Shown here: positions 5,082-8,462 of the stretch, one piece after another
Layout of the letters: every line of letters begins with the position of its first letter
Position numbering within the stretch: the stretch's first letter is position 1
Assembly (NCBI GenBank): GCA_021163015.1
Contig: JAGGXO010000090.1
Span: 1-8,462, forward strand
Length of the DNA: 8,462 bases
Direction: 5' to 3'
DNA from: Candidatus Bipolaricaulota bacterium
GTDB taxonomy: Bacteria; Bipolaricaulota; Bipolaricaulia; UBA7950; UBA9294
Translations under genes and position numbers: made by a program
Notes under the pieces: generated by a model
Database searches by the model: none
Told to the model about the DNA's origin: nothing
Seen by the model: only the letters and a program-made list of their open reading frames with translations

Positions 5082-6343
5082 CGCAACGCATCGACCACTG
5101 GAAGCTTGGATGCCCGCCACGCCGGCCATAGACCTGCGAACGCTCCAAGTGAGAACGAACCTGCGAGAGTGATTAGGATCAAGGCTGGGCTGGCTACGAT
5201 AGCCATGTGTACGCCGAAGAACCGGCCGATGAACTTCGAGGCCACAAGGCTTAGCCCGAGGCCCAGCAATGTCCCCACCATCCCTCCAACGAGGCCCATC
5301 AACCCGGACTCAATGAGAAAGATAGTCAGGATGTGTGAATTTCTGGCACCGACCGCCTTCATGACGCCGATCTCCTTTGTCCTCTCAAGCACGGAGGTGA
5401 ACATCGTGTTCATCACACCGACGCCTCCAACGAGAAGTGCGATCCCAGCAATCCCGGCAAGGAATGCGCTCACAGTAGAGGTCATTGTGCCGATGGCGTC
5501 GGAGATATCGCTGTACGTGATCGACGATACCTCGGAGCCGCGTGCTCTCAGCGCTTTCTCCGCACGGTCTGCTACCTCGTCCACATCATCCCCGGGTTGC
5601 GTGCGAACGAGAGTCACAAGCACATCGTTCCCCGCTCCCCACAGCAGATTCATCGTGTCGTAAGGGACGTAGATTGTGTCCTTTCCCTGCCCCGGATTCA
5701 TTCCGGCGGAGAAGCCTCGATTCGTGTCGCTCGATTTCCCTTCGTCATCTGGCTGCATGATCCCCACAACTGTAAGATTCAGTTCCTTCTTGTCGTCTCC
5801 TGCAACGAGGATCGTATCGCCAACCTTCGCCCCAAGCCGCTCTGACGTGTCGGCTCCCAGTATCGCAACGTCCTCATCGGCCTCGGTGAATAGTCGCCCG
5901 CCGGGTTGGACTTCGATCTTGCCTGTAAACGACTCAAACTCATTCATCAGTTCTGGCGATAGGCCCATCACGGGAAGAAATCCTTGTGTCGAAGGTCCAT
6001 CACCCTTTGTCGGACCCTGGACAAACCCTGTCCGCTGTCTCACGGCTGCTGCAACCTTCACTCCGGGTATCGACTTCAGATATTGTAGATCCAGGGCATA
6101 CTCCTCTGTGTTGGCTCCTGCGTGGTTTTGAGGACCGAACGACCCCTTTGGCACAAGGACGAATGTGTCCACGCCGAAGATACCAGCCACCTGCTGCTTT
6201 ATCGTCTGATCAAGGCCAAGACCGATCGAAATGAGGGCAACCACCGCAGTGATCCCGATGAATACGCCGATTACCGTCAGCCAACTGCGCATCTTGCGAT
6301 GCGTAATGCTTCGCGCAGCGAGCATGAGAAAATCCTTAAGCAT
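5072..6343 (-). CDS. MacB-type ABC transporter permease
   Basis: The 423-residue permease has the MacB/LolC-type four-helix layout. TM1 (about 21-42) lies in RKMRSWLTVIGVFIGITAVV. A large periplasmic MacB-like domain follows (about 44-290), then TM2 (294-315, ending GGVGVMNTM), the coupling segment RTKEIGVMKAVGA (321-333), TM3 (340-368) and TM4 (384-406). It ends with PAWRASKLPVVDALRYE, the classic family tail. I start at ATG 6343 because GGAGGAGGTG lies four bases before it and MLKDFLMLAARSITHRK is a typical family start; a longer frame exists upstream but lies in the ATPase gene. The start overlaps the ATPase stop by eight bases. Unlike E. coli MacB, the ATPase is a separate protein. The exported substrate is unknown. 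Confidence 0.95.
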   Translation of the reverse strand: MLKDFLMLAARSITHRKMRSWLTVIGVFIGITAVVALISIGLGLDQTIKQQVAGIFGVDTFVLVPKGSFGPQNHAGANTEEYALDLQYLKSIPGVKVAAAVRQRTGFVQGPTKGDGPSTQGFLPVMGLSPELMNEFESFTGKIEVQPGGRLFTEADEDVAILGADTSERLGAKVGDTILVAGDDKKELNLTVVGIMQPDDEGKSSDTNRGFSAGMNPGQGKDTIYVPYDTMNLLWGAGNDVLVTLVRTQPGDDVDEVADRAEKALRARGSEVSSITYSDISDAIGTMTSTVSAFLAGIAGIALLVGGVGVMNTMFTSVLERTKEIGVMKAVGARNSHILTIFLIESGLMGLVGGMVGTLLGLGLSLVASKFIGRFFGVHMAIVASPALILITLAGSFSLGAFAGLWPAWRASKLPVVDALRYE

Positions 6344-7022
6344 CGAGCACCTCCTCCACCACACGTCCGTCGCGCAGGCGGATGGTCCTGTCCGCGATTG
6401 CAGTGGCATCCGGGTCGTGTGTGACGATGATCACAGTCTTCCCGTCCTCTTCGCGCAGTTTCTTCAGCAGTTCAAGGATCGTTCCTCCGCTCTCGGAGTC
6501 GAGATTCCCGGTTGGCTCATCGGCGAGCAGGATCTCCGGGTCATTTGCCAGCGCGCGCGCAACAGCTACTCGCTGGCGTTCTCCGCCAGATAGCTCGTTC
6601 GGGCGATGGTCAACACGATCTGCCAAGCCGACCTTCGCTAGTAGCTCCTTTGCGCGTCTTGCGCGTTCCTTCTTCTTGATACCCTGGAATATCATCGGTA
6701 GCTCCACGTTCTGCTGAGCGCTCAGCGTCTGCATAAGATTGAACGTCTGAAAGACAAACCCGATCTTGCGGCCGCGCAGCGCCACGAGCTGCCGCTCATT
6801 CAAGGACGCGATCTGCGTTCCCTCGATCGACGCTTCTCCCGCCGTTGGTGTATCCACGCAGCCAAGAATGTGCATCAGTGTTGACTTCCCGGATCCGGAA
6901 GGCCCCATGATCGCAACTATCTCGCCCTTGTCTATGTGAAGGTCGAGCCCTCGCAATGCACGCACAACAGTCTTTCCCAGTTGGTAGTCCTTTGTCACGC
7001 CATTCAGGTTAAGTAGAGGCAT
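6336..7022 (-). CDS. MacB/LolD-type ABC transporter ATPase
   Basis: This 228-residue ATPase energises the permease encoded immediately downstream. All catalytic motifs are canonical: Walker A GPSGSGKST (40-48), Q-loop Gln92 in FVFQTFNL, signature NELSGGERQR (142-151), Walker B ILLADEPTGNLD (164-175) with Glu169, and switch His202 in IVTHD. The start is ATG 7022, preceded by GGAGGG and separated by two bases from the stop codon of the secreted-protein gene. MPLLNLNGVTKDY is a typical family start, and upstream in-frame codons fall inside the preceding gene. It makes a useful comparison with the degenerate FtsE-like protein in the same window. Confidence 0.96.
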   Translation of the reverse strand: MPLLNLNGVTKDYQLGKTVVRALRGLDLHIDKGEIVAIMGPSGSGKSTLMHILGCVDTPTAGEASIEGTQIASLNERQLVALRGRKIGFVFQTFNLMQTLSAQQNVELPMIFQGIKKKERARRAKELLAKVGLADRVDHRPNELSGGERQRVAVARALANDPEILLADEPTGNLDSESGGTILELLKKLREEDGKTVIIVTHDPDATAIADRTIRLRDGRVVEEVLDA

Positions 7023-7024
7023 GC

Positions 7025-7624
7025 CTATCCCTCCGGAGGAGTGAACGAGTACGTTATTAGCTCCATCCTCAGCGTGGTAACCCATTGCCCGTCGCGCAGT
7101 TCCTCGACGTGTACGAGCGGGAACATGTACACCGGATCGGAGATACTGAACGCCATTGTTGTCCTCGTATCCGCATTCGATGGGTCGATGAATTGCCCTT
7201 GCAGACACTGCACGCCCGCAATCTCGAGGCTTGTGATGTCTTCGAACGAACCACCTCCGGGAAGGATGTAGTCGTTTCCGGCCTGCAGATGAGAACGCTG
7301 CTCCATGAGTGCTTGCAGAGGAGAGTAGCTAACGTTCTCCCCACCTGCGTAAGACATCTGCGCACCGGTGAACAGAAACCCGAACCCTCGAAGTTGATCG
7401 GCTGTGCCAGTGGCCTCTATGTTCATGGAGACCGTGTAATCGTCATTGCCACGGGAGACGATGGTGAACCCGAGCGACTGTGGCGTGTCCATCTTCTCGG
7501 TTGTTATCTGGTACACCATCTGTGTGGTTCCGACAGGAAACGCATCCAGGTTCGATTGAGCATACGTTGCAACTCCTATCACCACTAGTCCCAGAATCAT
7601 GATCAAGCTTATTATTCGCTTCAT
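7025..7624 (-). CDS. Secreted protein of unknown family in ABC exporter operon
   Basis: I do not recognise this 199-residue protein. It starts with a clear Sec signal peptide: MKR, a hydrophobic core at about 4-19, and the site TYA|QS with cleavage after Ala22. There is no lipobox cysteine; the only cysteine I see is near residue 140. The mature part has alternating hydrophobic and polar stretches that suggest a beta-rich fold, for example TTQMVYQITTEKM and LGFTIVSRGNDDYTVSMNI. No membrane segment follows the signal. A strong Shine-Dalgarno AAGGAGG (complement of 7629-7635) lies four bases before ATG 7624. It sits between the MarR gene and the ATPase, two bases from the latter, so it may be an accessory or substrate-binding partner of the exporter. 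That role is inferred from position only. Confidence 0.85.
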   Translation of the reverse strand: MKRIISLIMILGLVVIGVATYAQSNLDAFPVGTTQMVYQITTEKMDTPQSLGFTIVSRGNDDYTVSMNIEATGTADQLRGFGFLFTGAQMSYAGGENVSYSPLQALMEQRSHLQAGNDYILPGGGSFEDITSLEIAGVQCLQGQFIDPSNADTRTTMAFSISDPVYMFPLVHVEELRDGQWVTTLRMELITYSFTPPEG

Positions 7625-7647
7625 GCTTCCTCCTTATGCCTTTCCAA

Positions 7648-7687
7648 TTGAAGCTTACTCTGTATCTCTTAGCTCTTCTTGCTTCAA
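7648..7687. other. Perfect 7-bp inverted repeat spanning the MarR gene end
   Basis: TTGAAGC (7648-7654) pairs exactly with GCTTCAA (7681-7687) around a 26-base loop. The outer arm covers the MarR stop codon. In the operon transcript it would form a hairpin between the regulator and the secreted-protein gene. There is no T-run, so I do not call it a terminator. It could affect mRNA processing or be chance. Confidence 0.3.
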
Positions 7688-8160
7688 CCATCGATTGAAC
7701 TGCCTGTGGACGACTCATCATTCTTGCTGAACCGCTCGCTCAGCTTGAGGAGAAGACGCCGCAACTCGGCTCGCTCTTCCTGCGTGTAGATTGAGCAGAT
7801 CTCCTTATCAATCTCCATGAACGTCTTCTTGATCTCCTCTTCGAACTTCCTTGCTTTCTCGCTCAATTGGATGCGCACTATTCGCTGATCGGATGTATCA
7901 CGCGTGCGCACAATCCATCCATCGCGCTCCATTCGCTGCAGGATGTTCGTTATTGCTGCCGGACTACTGTTCATAGCACGGGCAATCTTCCATTGCGGTA
8001 CATTGTCATGTTCATGCAGATGGGCCAGGACACGCCCCTGTCCCGAGTGAATGCCTATCTTCTCAATGTGTGCGCGCAGCTGCCATGTAGCAAGGCGACA
8101 TGCATTGGCGAATAGCTGCGTAAGCGGTATCGCATCAGGCTTATCAGTAATCCAGGTCAT
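7684..8160 (-). CDS. MarR-family transcriptional regulator
   Basis: The 158-residue protein has the MarR winged helix-turn-helix layout: an N-terminal dimerisation helix (about 11-35), the HTH core from QGRVLAHLHEHDNVPQWKIA (41-60) into the recognition helix (about 65-78, SSPAAITNILQRME), and a wing (85-100, RTRDTSDQRIVRIQLS) with the RD and R residues typical of the family. C-terminal helices (101-145) complete the dimer. The tail (146-158) is polar and probably disordered. ATG 8160 is preceded by AAGGGG about seven bases upstream. It is first in the operon with the secreted protein and the ABC exporter, 59 bases ahead of the former. MarR regulators commonly repress adjacent transporter genes and respond to small ligands; the ligand here is unknown. 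Confidence 0.93.
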   Translation of the reverse strand: MTWITDKPDAIPLTQLFANACRLATWQLRAHIEKIGIHSGQGRVLAHLHEHDNVPQWKIARAMNSSPAAITNILQRMERDGWIVRTRDTSDQRIVRIQLSEKARKFEEEIKKTFMEIDKEICSIYTQEERAELRRLLLKLSERFSKNDESSTGSSIDG

Positions 8161-8172
8161 ATCTTAGCCCCT

Positions 8173-8197
8173 TTATTGTCAATCCGTTGATTGTTAA
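8173..8197. promoter_or_regulatory. Candidate MarR operator
   Basis: On the minus strand, CAATC and GATTG form inverted half-sites separated by four bases. The wider elements TTAACAATCA (complement of 8188-8197) and TTGACAATAA (complement of 8173-8182) also read as a 15-base direct repeat. The site lies just after the predicted transcription start and before the MarR ribosome binding site, the usual position for autorepression. MarR dimers bind imperfect palindromes of about this size. Binding is inferred. Confidence 0.5.
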
Positions 8198-8205
8198 GGT
8201 GCTAA

Positions 8206-8234
8206 ATAATACACACATGTCTAGTCGCCGTCAA
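8206..8234 (-). promoter_or_regulatory. Sigma70-type promoter for the MarR-exporter operon
   Basis: On the minus strand, TTGACG (complement of 8229-8234) and TATTAT (complement of 8206-8211) are separated by exactly 17 bases. Each box matches five of six consensus bases. Transcription would begin near 8199, about 40 bases before the MarR ATG. The -35 box begins about ten bases past the stop codon of the preceding gene. Confidence 0.75.
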
Positions 8235-8244
8235 GCCAAGCAGA

Positions 8245-8462
8245 TTACTGTAAGTGCCGTGGATTGCTTCTCACGCGGTGCCACATGCGACCGATTCCCT
8301 TGTGGAAGAGGTAGAACAAGCCGACGGCGACGACGAGTAGCTCGAAGGACTTGTAGGAGAGAGAAAACGCGACCGCTCCATCTTTAGCGATGCCAACGAG
8401 GGCGAAGATACCGATGAGCGCAGCCTCTCCCGTTCCCAATCCTCCTGGCGTGATCCAAAGCA
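8245..8462 (-). CDS. Flippase-like (UPF0104/LPG synthase TM region) membrane protein, C-terminal part
   Basis: Only the last 71 residues lie in the window; the gene enters from the right edge and stops at TAA 8247-8245. The visible part begins LWITPGGLGTGEAALIG. This matches the PGGxGxxE signature near the C-terminus of the lysylphosphatidylglycerol synthase/UPF0104 membrane family. Two hydrophobic segments follow (IGIFALVGIAKDGAVAFSL, then FELLVVAVGLFYLFHKGIG), and the tail is basic (RMWHRVRSNPRHLQ). Members of this family move or modify lipids in the cytoplasmic membrane. The exact substrate cannot be judged from this fragment. The MarR promoter starts right after its stop, so it is probably a separate unit. 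Confidence 0.8.
   Translation of the reverse strand, partial: LWITPGGLGTGEAALIGIFALVGIAKDGAVAFSLSYKSFELLVVAVGLFYLFHKGIGRMWHRVRSNPRHLQ

Noticed and set aside
5106..5663. Plus-strand frame of 185 codons inside the permease gene
   Set aside because: It lies opposite the conserved C-terminal half of the permease and shows no motif or start signal.
6344..6409. Longer N-terminus for the permease
   Set aside because: It would lie wholly inside the ATPase gene; ATG 6343 has a strong ribosome binding site and a typical family start.
7023..7208. Longer N-terminus for the MacB-type ATPase
   Set aside because: The extension lies within the secreted-protein gene, has no family similarity, and the ATG at 7022 has its own GGAGGG site.
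8177..8182. TTGACA (minus strand) as the -35 box of the MarR promoter
   Set aside because: The matching -10 would fall on the MarR start codon and shows no TATAAT-like bases; the upstream box pair is better, and this hexamer fits the operator instead.

Overview
The window is bacterial DNA, GC-moderate (a little over half G+C by eye) and densely packed. It holds nine complete protein genes, a tenth cut by the right edge, and a non-coding or unresolved stretch of about 320 bases at the left edge. The mix is YacL-type PIN/TRAM protein, IspD, PrmC, FtsEX-like pair, MacB-type ABC exporter and MarR regulator. With sigma70-type promoters and a lipobox lipoprotein it fits a non-proteobacterial lineage; YacL next to IspD is seen in Firmicutes and several deep-branching phyla. 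I cannot name the phylum. A Bipolaricaulota-like or similar candidate lineage is only a guess.

Layout. Positions 1-319 hold no gene I can defend, but they carry three consecutive hairpins (73-137) and a degenerate 7-bp tandem repeat (273-321) that runs into the ispD stop codon. Positions 320-2555 are a minus-strand operon: yacL-like PIN/TRAM protein, a small PD40 (TolB-like) lipoprotein, then ispD, with a 15-base gap followed by a one-base gap. Its promoter (2640-2668) overlaps head-on with the promoter (2654-2682) of a divergent plus-strand operon, prmC, an FtsE-like protein and FtsX (2714-5081), whose genes overlap by 13 and 4 bases. That operon converges with a third, minus-strand operon (8160 to 5072): MarR regulator, secreted 199-residue protein, MacB-type ATPase and MacB-type permease. 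The two operons overlap by 10 bases at their stop codons. At the right edge is the C-terminal end of a flippase-like (UPF0104/LPG-synthase TM region) membrane protein.

How the genes work together. The MarR operon has a clean promoter (TTGACG, 17 bp, TATTAT) with a candidate operator between the transcription start and the ribosome binding site, which suggests an autoregulated exporter. A secreted protein of unknown family sits where an adaptor is often encoded. The oddest gene is the FtsE-like protein: it keeps Walker A but has lost the LSGGQ signature, the catalytic glutamate and the switch histidine, yet it is translationally coupled to an intact-looking FtsX. The fully canonical MacB ATPase in the same window is a built-in comparison. 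The yacL leader carries a 7-bp hairpin directly abutting the Shine-Dalgarno sequence, a plausible control point for an operon headed by a protein with a TRAM domain.
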